DNA of 64,000 nucleotides, taken from the NCBI GenBank assembly GCA_963693085.1, contig OY856410.1:1391251363-1391315362 (forward strand), written 5' to 3'. The translations under genes were made by a program, and so were the position numbers. This DNA is from Alisma plantago-aquatica (lineage: Eukaryota; Streptophyta; Magnoliopsida; Alismatales; Alismataceae). Shown here in pieces: positions 34,953 to 46,162 of the stretch (the first letter of the stretch is position 1; each line of letters begins with the position of its first letter). The notes under the pieces were generated by a model. It saw only the letters and a list, made by a program, of their open reading frames with translations. It ran no database searches and was not told where the DNA came from.

Positions 34953-35867
34953 ATGAAGGGTGGTGGTGACTACAACCGCAAGCAAAGGAGCAACTTGGAC
35001 CAACCTTCAACAAGTTGCAATTGGTGTTTAGGAACAAGTCACACAACAATCGGTTGTCCTTGGAGAGAAAAGAAGAAAGAGGTCCACAAAAATTGTCTCA
35101 TTGCTACAACCAATGAAGAAGAAGAAGAGGTAAGCCTTCTTGATTTATCAAAAGAAGAGCTAATTTCTAGTCTTGAAGAAACACATAATAAGTATATTGA
35201 GTGCAAGAAGAAATTAAAGAAATCTAATAAAACAAATGATGAGTTGAATGCTAGACTTCTTGCTCTTACATCTGAAAATGAAGATCTCAAAAAGGTTATT
35301 GAAGACCATGATATTAAGCTAAAATCTGTAGAAGCAAATTGCAATCTTCTTTCCCTAGAAAAGTTAAATTTGCAAACTCAAGTAAATGATCTTCAAAAAC
35401 AACCTATTTTGTGTACACATCTAGATTATGATATTATTGTGAAAGAAAGAGATTCTTTATTATCTAATCTAGATCAAGCGAAGATGGATATCAAGAAGAG
35501 AATGGATGAAATTGTTAAGTTACAACAAGAAATCAGTAGCTTGAGTAACAATGATATTCTCGATAAAATCTTAAGTGATCCTTATCGTCAAATTGGAAGG
35601 AGAGGACTAGGTTATAAGCCTAAAGGAAAATCTCATCAAAAACCTAGTTGGAGAAGGACACAAGCACTAGAGAGTCAATCCATGTATGTACCTAGAGGCA
35701 AATATACATATGTACCAAAGAACAACCTAGAACAAAAACATAGAAAGAGACTTGAGGTTGATTCTATATGTTGCCATTATTGCTTACGTCTTGGACATTA
35801 CTCCTTTTCATGCCCATACAAGAAAAAGGATGTTGAGTTGGTATGGGTTCCAAAACCTCCAAACTAA
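34953..35867 (+). CDS. Gag-like protein with two zinc knuckles, element C2
   Basis: This intact 304-residue frame starts 48 bp after the LTR end region. Knuckle 1 (Cys22, Cys25, His30, Cys35) and knuckle 2 (Cys274, Cys277, His282, Cys287) are both CX2CX4HX4C. Between them are an acidic run (55-59), a coiled coil of about 130 residues, and an ILDKIL...GLGYKPKGK segment. The chain ends in VWVPK. This matches the C-terminal half of SIRE-type gag: knuckle, acidic spacer, coiled coil, second knuckle, VWVPK. The N-terminal gag_pre/UBN2-like half is absent, and translation starts just before knuckle 1. Such a protein could bind element RNA and join particles built from full-length gag through its coiled coil. 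That role is inferred. The frame stays open while pol is gone, which hints at use, but young age could also explain it. Confidence 0.85.
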   Translation: MKGGGDYNRKQRSNLDQPSTSCNWCLGTSHTTIGCPWREKKKEVHKNCLIATTNEEEEEVSLLDLSKEELISSLEETHNKYIECKKKLKKSNKTNDELNARLLALTSENEDLKKVIEDHDIKLKSVEANCNLLSLEKLNLQTQVNDLQKQPILCTHLDYDIIVKERDSLLSNLDQAKMDIKKRMDEIVKLQQEISSLSNNDILDKILSDPYRQIGRRGLGYKPKGKSHQKPSWRRTQALESQSMYVPRGKYTYVPKNNLEQKHRKRLEVDSICCHYCLRLGHYSFSCPYKKKDVELVWVPKPPN

Positions 35868-38043
35868 ATGAACGGAATTAAGTTGAGATATGACCAAGGA
35901 CCTTAGTTGCATATTTCTATGTCTATCTCAACTCAACATAATGGGATAATAAATTAATTCAAGTTTTTAAACATCTAACTTGGATATATACAAAATCTTT
36001 CAAATTGCAAAAATAAAATTTTGCCTTACTCATAGCTAAATTGTTAATAAAGATTTGGATACAATTAGTTGGGATTTGATCTAAAAGTTCCTTTGATGTT
36101 CATAAAGTCTATCTCAACTAAATTGAGTCTTCAAATTGTTTAATTGAGTAAATAACCATTCATGATTTACTTATAAACAATTACTGAAAATGGTTCTGAA
36201 AACAATACAGAAACCTGATCGGTCGAGAAATCTTCGACCGAGCAGTCAGTCGATCGAGAAATCATCGACCGAGCAGGTTACTGATGTCAGTCTGAAATAA
36301 GTCTGCTGAATAATTCTACAAAGGATCAATGTGCTATCTATTTGCTGTTAATAACTGTTTTACATGCACAAATTATGGAAATCATCTTTGGAACACTTAT
36401 ATGAGATCATTTTTATCTATGAATCATATTTGATTTAAGTTAAGGGAAAATTACTATTTTCATGGTAACCCTTGGAATATCTATACATGAACCATGTGTG
36501 TATTGAAATTTGTTTTAAATGATCATAATTATTGGATTTATATGCTGATCATTGTATATGCTTCAATTGTTCTATCATTACACCATGGATATGCTTCATC
36601 ATGATCATTATGTTTCATTGGTTTGTCTAAAATAATCTTTGATTCATATATACAAATCATGAATGGATATTATTCTTGATCATTGTGATTCAGATAAATT
36701 GAAAATGCCATTAGCATAAAAGCATCTTGACATAATAAACAATGATTGTGGACATAGCTTGTGATAAAATAATGATGTTGCTATGACAAGCCAAACGGTG
36801 CCTCTTAGAACAAAAATATTAATGTTTTTATCTATTTGTTTGTTCTAAGAAATCAAAAGCAAAAATCTTGACTTTAAGATATTAATCTTGCTTTCAAAAT
36901 ATATGTCTCTAAAGAATCTTATGATTAATATGAAAATAAGGGTATAAGAAGAAATGTGATTTAATATGTACCCATAGCAAAGATTATGAAAACATCATTC
37001 ACAATGAATGTAAAACATGCGTTCTAGAAAAATCAAGGACAAAGACTTCACTATGATGCCCATATTAAGTCTTCATAATAGGTATATCTTAATATGCTTC
37101 AAATAGATATTTATTTAAAGCTATCTGCAGAAATTATACTTCACATATGAATGTTTAAATTGGAAATCTACAGAATTTGCCTCTTGGTTGAAATTAAAAT
37201 TGACCAAGGGGCGCTATGGTCGTAGTTAAGGGCGACCTAAAATAAGCTTTGACAAAATGCTTATATTGACATCATTTTATTGTACTTAATCTTAGTATAC
37301 GTTTGATAAAGGTCAAAATCAAAATTTAAAATCATTTGTGACCTTAAAAGCCTTAAATTGTAAGATTAAGGGGGAGCTCATAAAAACAAATTTGATTATT
37401 TGATTAAGAAGCATACAAAAATATTGTAAACATCATTTGAAGCCTATTATGACCTTAGTATTTTTACTCTTGGTTATGAAGAAATCAACAAATTTCATAA
37501 AATGATATATCTTGTTCTTAAAGGAATTCTCTAGACAAATTAGGGGTTAACATCCTGTCCATTTGGCTAGAGAAATTTTTATGTACTCTAAGATTAAAGA
37601 ATTCTCATTTCATTTTTAGGGCTTAACATCCCTTGTAAAATGGATGAGAAATCAATACACAAATGCCATGAACCTAAAAGGAACTCATATCATTTCAAGG
37701 CTTAACATACATTGCAAATGAGTGAGAAATAAATTATGGCTAAATTTAACAATCATTGCTTTGCTTTAATCCCTTGTTTTCTAATTGAATATCTCTTTAA
37801 GGGGGAGCATAGCATAAAATTAAGGGGGAGAAATAAAATCTATTATATTGGATATCTTTTTGAAATGACAAAGGGGGAGAAATAATATAAAATCAAAAAC
37901 ATAAAATAAAAATATGAGTTTCATATTTTTTCGGCCAACATCCACTTGCAAAACAAGAATGGCTACAAAAGGTAATCTTCAGGTATGAAACTCACATGAT
38001 TTATATTTCCTTATTTTATATTTAGGAAATGTTTGTCATATTC
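35868..38043 (+). other. Non-coding tail of C2 in place of pol
   Basis: No protease, integrase, RT or RNase H similarity is visible. The stretch contains a motif cluster (36219-36277), a conserved box GCCTCTTGGTTGAAAT...GACCAAGGGGCGC (37180-37215), and several AAGGGGGAG or AGGGGGAGA purine runs (near 37370, 37800, 37826 and 37872). The same order recurs in C1. Confidence 0.75.
36219..36277. promoter_or_regulatory. Internal CGGTCGAG motif cluster of C2
   Basis: There are two inverted pairs: ATCGGTCGAG with TCGACCGAGC, then GTCGATCGAG with TCGACCGAGC. It is placed about 350 bp after the gag-like frame. Confidence 0.7.
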
Positions 38044-38057
38044 AAAAAGGGGGAGAT
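38044..38057 (+). other. Polypurine tract of C2
   Basis: AAAAAGGGGGAGAT lies directly before the 3' LTR, the usual SIRE-type form. Confidence 0.92.
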
Positions 38058-39546
38058 TGTTGGCTAAATTGACATTAGCATAATCCCTTTTGTTTTGATA
38101 ATGACAAACATTTCATTCTTGTGGTTTTAACGTGCTATTTGAGTATTTCAGGAACAAGCATATAAGGTGGTGGATAACAAAGACTTGGAAGAAACAATTT
38201 GATAAAATCGTTTTATTTTCATGATTGTAATCAAATGTAAATGCTTGTACAAGTATATAATGTACAAGTAATTATATATTATGTAAATCAAGCATTTAGA
38301 TCTTCCCTATCCACTCACAACACTTAGATAGGCCATTCCCCAAGATAGTATCACAATTGCACATTGATACACACACTTAGTAAATGAATACATTGAGTCA
38401 GTAATATTCTCGGTCGACAAATCGTCAATCGAGAAAATATCGGTCGACAAATCTTCGACCGAGAAACTCTCGGTCGACAAAATCTTCGATCAAGAATAGA
38501 CCCTACTAGCCGTTAGACCCAGCAGACAAAGTGGTTGGGAGTTGGAAATGAACGTTGTAAACACTTGCTCCAGGAGGTCCCTCGGTCGACAAATCTTCGA
38601 ACGAGAAGGACTCTCGGTCGACAAATTGTCGATCGAGAAAAGTTTTGTCTGCACTTTTCAGGGTCAATTAACTAGCCGTTGCAAATGCAATTAGTGGACA
38701 CATAATGGCTAGTTGAGCACTAAGAACCCCCTAGAAAGTGTCTAGAATGTCCTTAAGCACTTGTAGGTCATTCCTATAAATAGGACATGCCTTAGGACAC
38801 CTAAACTCACCTAAGCTACACGTGTGCTACACTTGAGATTGAATACTCATTGGCAATCTGTTTTGAGCAATAGAGCAATTCCTACATTGGCTATTCATTC
38901 CCATTGCTCCAACTTCGTGTCCTATAGGCTAGTATCTCCTATCCACAACACTTACACTTCTACATACATTGGTTAGGAGATCAAAACGCTTGATATAGGA
39001 AATCAAGCCTTGAGCTACAAGTGGTATTGTAATTTCTGTTTTCTTTCTTGTTCCTTTGTATCTTTTGTATTCTCCTTGCTACTCCTAGGGTTGGAGGCTG
39101 CGGATTGGAGAAGGTTCTTCTCGGAGGAGAAGGTGGACTTCAAGCTACTTCAAGAAGGCTATCGCAACGGGAAGCTACTTCAAGAAGGTTATTGCAACGG
39201 GAAGCTACTTCAGGAGGAAGGCTGCTTCAAGGTTGGTGCAATTGCTTCTAGGTGAAGGCTGCTTCAAGGTTGGTGCGATTACTTCGAGGTGAAGGCTTCT
39301 TGAAGGGTTTAGGGAGAGAATTGTAATTTTATGTAAAGTCCTTGCGAGGTAATAAAATTAAATTCTTTCCAAATCCCGGTTGGGTAAGCAACCGGGTAGT
39401 GGACTGACTGCCTTAGTATTTGCTAAGGTAGGAACCACTCTAAATCCTTGTCCCCTTGTCCAATATTTTTGTGATTGGTTGTTTGAGTTAAATAATTGTT
39501 TAAAATTGTTTAAAACTCTATTCACCCCCCCTCTAGTAGTTTTTCA
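38058..39546 (+). repeat. 3' LTR of C2 (1489 bp)
   Basis: It starts TGTTGGCTAAATTG after an AAAAAGGGGGAGAT tract and ends TAGTAGTTTTTCA. Motif clusters are at 38409-38493 and 38581-38640, and the TATA box is near 38773. Confidence 0.93.
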
Positions 39547-39651
39547 TAAACACCTTTCCTCTTTCTCCTTATCTCAATGGTGGTTGTTTGAGTTGAATTA
39601 TTATTAAAATATTTATAAAACCCTATTCACCCCCCCTCTAGTGGTTTTTAA

Positions 39652-39669
39652 TTTGGTATTAGAGCAGGC
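39652..39669 (+). other. Primer binding site of C1, one base changed
   Basis: TTTGGTATTAGAGCAGGC stands at the LTR end. The T in TATTAGAGC replaces the usual C, a C-to-T change that would weaken pairing with the tRNA. It may have arisen after insertion. Confidence 0.85.
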
Positions 39670-39827
39670 TTCAAGGAGCTCTAATCGAGTCTTGAAGAAT
39701 GAAGGGTGGTGGTGTCTACAACCGCACGCAAAGGAGAAGCTTGGACCAATCTTCAACAAGCTGTAATTAGTTCTCAGGAACAAGACACACAACACCTAGC
39801 TTTCCATGGAGGTTAAAGAAGGAAGAT

Positions 39828-40625
39828 GTGCATAAAGAATTCCTTATTGCTACAATAAGTGAAGAAGAAGAAGAGGTAAGCCTTTTTTATTTATCTATAG
39901 AAGATTTAATTGCTAGCCTTCAAGAAACACATGATAAGTATATTGAGTGCAAGAAGAAATTAAAGAAATCTAATAAAGCAAATGATGAGTTACATGCTAA
40001 ACTTCTTGCTCTCACATCTGAAAATGAAGATCTTAAGGAGACATTAAACTTAACTATTAAAGACCATGATATTAAGCTGAAATCAATAGAGGCAAATTGC
40101 AATCTTCTTTCTCTAGAAAAGATAAACTTGCAAGCCCAAGTTAGTGATCTTCAAAAACAACCAATCCTATGCAATCATCTAGATTATAATACTATTGTGA
40201 AAGAAAGAGATTCTTTACTATCTAATCTAGATCAAGCAAAGCTAGATATCAAAAAGAGAATGGATGAGATTGCTAAGTTACAACAAGAAGTTAGTGGCTT
40301 AAGAAATAATGATGTTCTTGATAAGATCTTAAATGATTCTCATGGTCAAATTGGAAGGAGAGGACTAGGTTACAAACCTAAAGGAAAATCCTATAAAAAA
40401 CCTAGTGGGGGAAGGACTCAAGTGCCAAAGAATCAATCTATGTATGTACCTAAAGGCAAGTATACATATGTACCCAAGGACAATCTAGATCGAACTCATA
40501 AAATGAGAAATGAGATTGATTCCATATGTTGCCATTATTGTTTGTGTCTTGGACATTATTCCTTCTCATGTCCTTACAAGAAAAAGGATGTTGAGTTGGT
40601 ATGGGTTCCAAAACACACAAACTAA
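39828..40625 (+). pseudogene. Gag-like protein of C1, first zinc knuckle destroyed
   Basis: The family start codon is at 39699-39701, in the same frame. A stop at 39768-39770 replaces the Trp of knuckle 1, and two of its Cys have become Phe. The remaining 265-codon frame starts at an internal ATG (39828) and keeps the acidic run, the coiled coil and the second knuckle (Cys235, Cys238, His243, Cys248), ending VWVPK. It has four codons in the coiled coil (around 40038-40055) that C2 lacks. An N-terminally shortened product is possible, but the 5' part of the original protein is lost. Confidence 0.8.
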
Positions 40626-43190
40626 ATAGATTAAATTAAGTTGAGATATGACCAAAGACTCTAAATTGTATATCTTTATGTCTATCTCAACTTAACATAA
40701 TGATATGACCAAAGACTCTAAATTGTATATCTTTATGTCTATCTCAACTTAACATAATGAGATAACAAATTGATTCAAGTAATTAAAATTTCTAACTTGA
40801 AAATACACATTTTTATATACACCTATAGAGACACATCTTTAATAACTTGTTTTAGTTTAATTTCCTAAAATCTAGAGATTTAAATATGATTAGTTGAGAT
40901 TTGACTCAAATGTTATTTTGATACTTAAATATTTTATCTCAACTAAACTGAGTTTTAAATTGCATAATTGAATTGGAAGTGATCTATGTTTTACTTGCAA
41001 GTAATTACTAAAAAATGATACAGAAGCATTCTCGATCGAGAAAATGTTCGACCAAGAACATTGTCGGTCGAGAATTAGTCGACTGAGCAGGTTACTATTT
41101 TTTAGCTTGCAAAAATCTAATAAAACATGTACAAACAGAAGAATACTCGGTCGAGAAAATCTTCGACCAAGATAAATTCGGTCGAAGAAATGTTTGACCG
41201 AATAAAGTTCTGCTGAACCTATTTTAATTGATCTAGTTTTCTATCAATTTGCTATTAATGATTGATTTAATATGCAAATCAAGAATGAATCTTGGAGAAA
41301 ATTCTTTCAACATATACCTTAAATTGCAAGTTCATTTTTAATTGCTATAATCTCCTACATGGTTTGGCTTAAAACTGAAAATATGAACCATGATTGGTTT
41401 AATCAAGGAAATTATTGTTTTATCACAATCCACATGGTTTGTCCTAAGTATTCCTTGGTCTATCTATATAAAAACCATGTGTCTTGAATTTTTTTTTAAA
41501 TGATCATCATCATTGTATTTCATAAAATTATGGATATGCTTTTACTGTTTTCCATTCTTTACTTGGTTTGTCTAAAATAATCTTTGATCTATATATACAA
41601 ACCATGAATGAATATTGTTTTCAAAATGATCATTGTGATTCATCTCATTACAGATAAAGATGTGAAAATGCCATTTTACATAATAGTAAAACTCTATGGC
41701 ACAAATGCATCATGTGCATGGATTGTATCATCTCATGTAATAAATGAATGATTTTCGCTAGATGACACTATGGCAAGCTAAATAGTTTGTTTCTTAGAAC
41801 AAGAATATCAATGTCTTATCTAGCTATTTGTTTTAAGTAATCAAAAGAAAAATCTTAATTTTAAGAACTTGAGATATAAAACTTGTTCTTAATTTATACT
41901 CAAGGATGATTGATTCTAAAGAATTAATCTAAATATAAGTTTAAAATAAGAGACTGGTTTAGAATAAGGGCTATTTCAATGTTACATTTATTATAACCAA
42001 AACAAGAGCAACGTACTAAAAATTCTACACAAGATTGCTTTTAGGATATAATTTTGCATCATGGTGCCAACATGACTTATGGAAATTTCTATTGATGAAA
42101 TAATTTTGCTTATAAATTGAAAGCTACATCCTTGCTATGATTGAACATATTGTAGATGTAGTTCAATTGAAGAACAATCTTTGCGGATAATGAAGAACAT
42201 ACATTCTAGAAACTTGCTTAGAATATAACTTGCTCTAAGAAAATTAAGAACAAATACTTCATTATGATGCCTATATTAAGTTTTCAATTGATAATTTTTT
42301 TTTCAAAATAGGTATCACTCAAAGTGCTTCAAATTGATATACATTTGATCATATTACATATTAATGTATAACTCAATGAAGAGTGCTTAAACTGTAAATC
42401 TGTAGAAATTGCCTCTTGGTTGAAATCAAGTTTGACCAAGGGGCGCCTTAGTCGAAGTCAAGGTCGACCTAAACTAAGCTTGACCAAATGCTTATTTGTA
42501 AATCATTTTCTTGCCATCAATCTTAGTATATTGAAAACAAGACTTTAGTGCATAGATCTCATAAAAGGTTATTATGACCTTAGAATCCTTAAATTATCTT
42601 AATTATAAGATTAAGGGGGAGTTCACAAAAAAAACTTTGTAAACATCTTAAAGAAAATTTGAAACAAGTTATGACCTTAGTATTTTTAAGGAAATAAATG
42701 AGCCTACAATATTCATGAATGTGTTATATAACTTGTTCTTAATAGAATTCTCTAGACAAATTTGGGCTTAACATCCTTTGTAAAATGGATAAGAAATCAA
42801 AATACATATGCCATGAACCTAAAAGGATCTCATATCATTTCAAGGCTTAACATCCTTTTGAAATGATTGAGAAATAAATTGTGGCTAAATTTGACAACAC
42901 ATGATTTGCATTTATATTAGATCCCTTGCTTTTAAAACTGAATATCTTATTAAGGGGGAGCATAGCAATAAAATTAAAGGGGAATAATAAAAGTCATACT
43001 TAATGGTTATCTTGGTTATCTTTTTGAATGACAAAGGGGGAGAAATAATATAAAATAAAATGAGTTTCATAATATCTCGGCCAACACACACTTGCACACA
43101 AGAAAATGGCTACAAAAGGTAAAATTTAGGTATGAAACTCATATGACTTATATTTCCTTATTTTATATTTTGGAAATGTTTGTCATCTTC
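40626..43190 (+). other. Non-coding tail of C1 in place of pol
   Basis: It parallels the C2 tail: a duplicated 60-bp unit (40642-40760, around ATGACCAAAGACTC), two motif clusters, the GCCTCTTGGTTGAAAT...GACCAAGGGGCGC box at 42410-42447, purine runs, and a final AAGGGGGAGAAATAATATAA block. No pol similarity is seen. Confidence 0.75.
41031..41203. promoter_or_regulatory. Internal CGGTCGAG motif clusters of C1
   Basis: Four inverted pairs at 41031-41090 and 41148-41203 have the form CTCGGTCGAG with TTCGACCAAG. They correspond in place to the C2 internal cluster. Confidence 0.7.
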
Positions 43191-43204
43191 AAAAAGGGGG
43201 AGAT
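43191..43204 (+). other. Polypurine tract of C1
   Basis: AAAAAGGGGGAGAT directly precedes the 3' LTR. Confidence 0.92.
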
Positions 43205-44644
43205 TGTTGGCTAAATGGACATCATTTAAATCCCTTTGATTTGATAATGACAAACATTTCATTCTTGTGGATATAACGTGCTACTTGAGTGTTGGAGGAA
43301 CAAGGTGGATGACAAACGTTTGGAAGATCTATATGCTTCAAAATGCTTTAATTTCATGATTGTAATCAAATGTAAAACTTGTACAAGTATATAATGTTGA
43401 AGTACTTAGATATCATGTAAATCAAGTGTTTAGATCTTCCCTAGACACACACACCACTAAGATAGGTCATCCCCTATAATAGTGTCACAACTGCACACTA
43501 ATACACACACTTAGTACATAGTTTAAAACATTAAAACAGAGTCATTCTCAGTCGATAAACTTCTCGACTGAGACACTCTCAGTCTTCCAATTCCTCGACC
43601 GAGAATTGACTCAAATAGCCGCTAGACACAGCAGACTAGGTGGTTGGGAGTTAGAATCGAACGTTATATATACTTTCTCCAGACCATCCCTCGGTCAACA
43701 AACTCCTCGACCGGGAGTCTCTCGGTCGACAAAGACTTCGACCGAGAAGGTGTCTGTCTGCACTTTTCAGAACTAATTAACTAGTCGTTGCTAAAGCAAT
43801 TAGTGGATACCTAACGGCTAGTTAAGAACTAAGAACCCCCTAGAAAGTGTCTAGAACATCCTTAAGCACTCATCGCCCATTCTTATAAATAGGACATGCC
43901 TTAGGACACCCAACACACACTTGTGCAACACTTGAGCATACATACTTGCAATTGGCAATCTGTTCTTATGAGCAATTGAGCAACTCCAACATTTGCTATT
44001 CATTTCCATTGCTCTAAATTCGTGTCCCATAGGCTAGCATCTCCTACCCACTGCACTTCCACTTCCATACACATTTTTTAGGAGATCAAAATGCTTGATA
44101 TAGGAAATCAAGCCTTGTGCTACAACGGTAATTGTAATTTCCATTTTCCTTCTTGTTCTTTCTTATTGCTTGTACTCTCCTTGCGACTCCTAGGGTTGGA
44201 GGCTGCAGATTGGAGAGGGTTTATCTTCTCAGGAGGAGAAGGGTCTCCTCGGTGGAGAAGGAGGAATTTGGACTACTTCAAGAAGGCTGTCTCCACGGGA
44301 AGCAACTTCAAGAGGAAGGCTACTTCAAGGGGGATCTTGAAGTTACTTCAAGGAAGGCTTCTTCGAGGTTGGTGGGACTACTTCTAGGTGAAGGTTGTCG
44401 ACAGGGTGGTGAAAGTATTTGTAATTTTATGTAACATCCTTGTGAGGTAATGAAATTTAAATACTTTCAAAATCCCAATTGGAAACAAATGGGTAGTGGA
44501 CTGACTCCCTTAGTTTTTGCTAAGGGTAGAACCACTCTAAACACCTTGCCTCTTTCTCCTTATCTCAATTGTGGTTGTTTGAGTTGAATTATTATTAAAA
44601 TTATTTATAAAACCCTATTTACCCCCCCCTCTAGTGGTTTTTCA
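43205..44644 (+). repeat. 3' LTR of C1 (1440 bp)
   Basis: It begins TGTTGGCTAAATGG after the purine tract and ends CTAGTGGTTTTTCA. Motif pairs are at 43545-43610 and 43688-43748. The TATA-like site (CTTATAAATAGG) is at about 43882-43893. Downstream there is a GAAG-rich repeat stretch (44250-44400), and AATGAAATTTAAAT near 44448 may be the poly(A) region. Confidence 0.92.
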
Positions 44645-45557
44645 TGGACCCTAGTGCCAAGACCAAGTGATAGAAAGAACATTGACACCAAATGGGTCTA
44701 CCACAACAAGCTTGATGAAAGTGGCAAAGTGATGGGAACTTCATCGACCAAGGCAAGTACACAAGTGAACTACTCAAGTGCTTTGGGATGGAGAACACCA
44801 AGGCGATGGACACACCCATGTCAAACACCGCCAAACTTATCAATGATGAAGAAGGTGAGAAGGTAGATGAGAAGCTCTAAAGAGGTATGATCAGAACTTT
44901 ACTTTACTTAACTACCTCTGGATCAAATATAATGTTTAGTGTTGGATTGTGTGCTCGCTTTCAATCAAACCCTAAGAAATCACATCTTGTAGTTGTTAAG
45001 AGAATTTTAAGGTACTTAGCCAAAACCCAAATTTTTGGACTATGGTATCCCAAGTGAAGGGACTTTACTCTTACTGCTTATAGTGATGCAGATTATGTAG
45101 GGTGCTTGAGTGATAGAAAGTGCACAAGTGGCACTTTCTTTCTCCTAGGACCATGCTTGGTGTCTTGGTTCTCTAAGAAACAGAGCATAGTGGCATGATC
45201 AACCATTGAGGCTGAATATATTGTAGCCGGGAGTTGTTGCGCCCATGTCCTATTGATGAAGCAAATGCTCCAAGACTTTAACATTCATTTTGCTGCTTCT
45301 CCTATCTATGTGATAATACTAGTGGAATTAACTTGTCATATAATCCTATCTTGCATAGTATATTTAAGCATATAGAGTTTCACCATCATTTTCTATGTGA
45401 TCACATTGCCAAGAAGGATATCTATATCACACATGTGGACACGAAAAATCAGTTGGCAGACATTTTCACTAAGCCTCTAACTAGAGACCAGTTTAACTTT
45501 ATTAGATCTAAACTGCTCATAACTTATGTGAATGCATCTGATATGCCCTCTAGCTAG
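44645..45557 (+). pseudogene. Element D reverse transcriptase and RNase H, core deleted
   Basis: The frame resumes after C1 with VPRPSDRKNIDTKWVYHNKL (RT start). At about 44730 it jumps to DQGKYTSELLKCFGMENTKA (RT end). About 180 residues, including the YVDD catalytic site, are lost. RNase H follows, with SDADYVGC, a SKKQSIVA-stop-STIEAEY block, and, in another frame from 45333, HIEFHHHFLCDHIAKKDI and ADIFTKPLTR. Stops lie at 44878-44880, near 45054 and near 45196, with a frameshift near 45310. The enzyme is therefore inactive. Confidence 0.88.
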
Positions 45558-45825
45558 TTGTCATCTATCCTATATGCTTTGCCTATGTTTTGATCACAAT
45601 GGATTGCTAATATGCTAAAATTTAATTTTTCATGTTCATTTTGCCTTGTTTTTCTCTTGTTCTTGGGTATTTTTCGCAGTCACTTATTTTATCGCAAAAT
45701 AGTACCCAATGATGAGTGATATGTGCCTAAGTATGTTCAAAATACATAATGGACTTGAAAAATAAATTTCATTAGCACTCTAATGGCTAGAAATTAAATT
45801 TCTAATTTTAGGTCAGGTTGACCAT

Positions 45826-45985
45826 CGGTCAAGTTGCCAACTCGACCGATCAGAGGCTGAGAGCTTTCTTAAAGAGCCTATCAGTCGAGTTTCTGAGTCA
45901 CAGAACTTGACTGATGGCCGGGATGGAGCAAACTTAAGATTGGTTTGGTCGACTATTCTCCCTCTCAACTAGAGAAAAGTCGACC
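45826..45985. promoter_or_regulatory. Internal motif cluster of element D
   Basis: Copies of CATCGGTCAAGTT, AACTCGACCGATC, ATCAGTCGAGTTT and GGTCGAC lie between pol and the extra ORF. 45558-46160 otherwise shows no coding signal. Confidence 0.65.
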
Positions 45986-46162
45986 AATCCAGCCTCCAGC
46001 TCCGCCAAGCTCTCAACCCTAGCCCCGACCTTCCTCTCCCTAGCCCTAGTTTGACCTAGCTCGACCTCCCTTGACCTCCCCCCTTGCTAACCTAGGTCTG
46101 TGGATGAGTTTTGGTGGTGATTCCTCAGATTTTTCTCTCTCCTTCCTATCCTTTTCATCTCC

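Larger units (their letters stand above)
33418..39546 (+). mobile_element. Element C2: pol-less SIRE-type retrotransposon nested in C1 LTR
   Basis: C2 is flanked by TAAAC at 33413-33417 and 39547-39551, inside the 5' LTR of C1, a relative of its own family. It is 6129 bp long with LTRs of 1488 and 1489 bp that differ at about 17 places by my count (about 1.1%), so it is young. It carries one intact gag-like frame and no pol. The first dinucleotide is TA where the 3' LTR has TG. The 5' LTR ends TA where the 3' LTR ends CA, so both 5' LTR ends have drifted after insertion. Confidence 0.93.
32071..39651 (+). repeat. 5' LTR of C1, split by C2
   Basis: It is made of 32071-33417 and 39552-39651. 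The bases CTCTAAAC-ACCT, contiguous in the 3' LTR at 44534, are parted here by C2. The TATA box (CTATAAATAGG) lies at about 32749-32759, with CTCGGTCGA pairs at 32412-32475 and 32557-32617 upstream. Confidence 0.9.
32071..44644 (+). mobile_element. Element C1: pol-less SIRE-type retrotransposon with gag-like ORF
   Basis: C1 starts TGTTGGCTAAATGG and ends TTTTTCA. It is flanked by TGGAC at 32066-32070 and 44645-44649, inside the RT of D. After removal of C2 it is about 6.4 kb: LTR 1447 bp, primer site, one gag-like frame, a non-coding tail, purine tract and LTR 1440 bp. It lacks protease, integrase, RT and RNase H altogether. This is the architecture called TR-GAG (terminal-repeat retrotransposon with gag domain). 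Its movement must have depended on another SIRE element. Confidence 0.92.
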
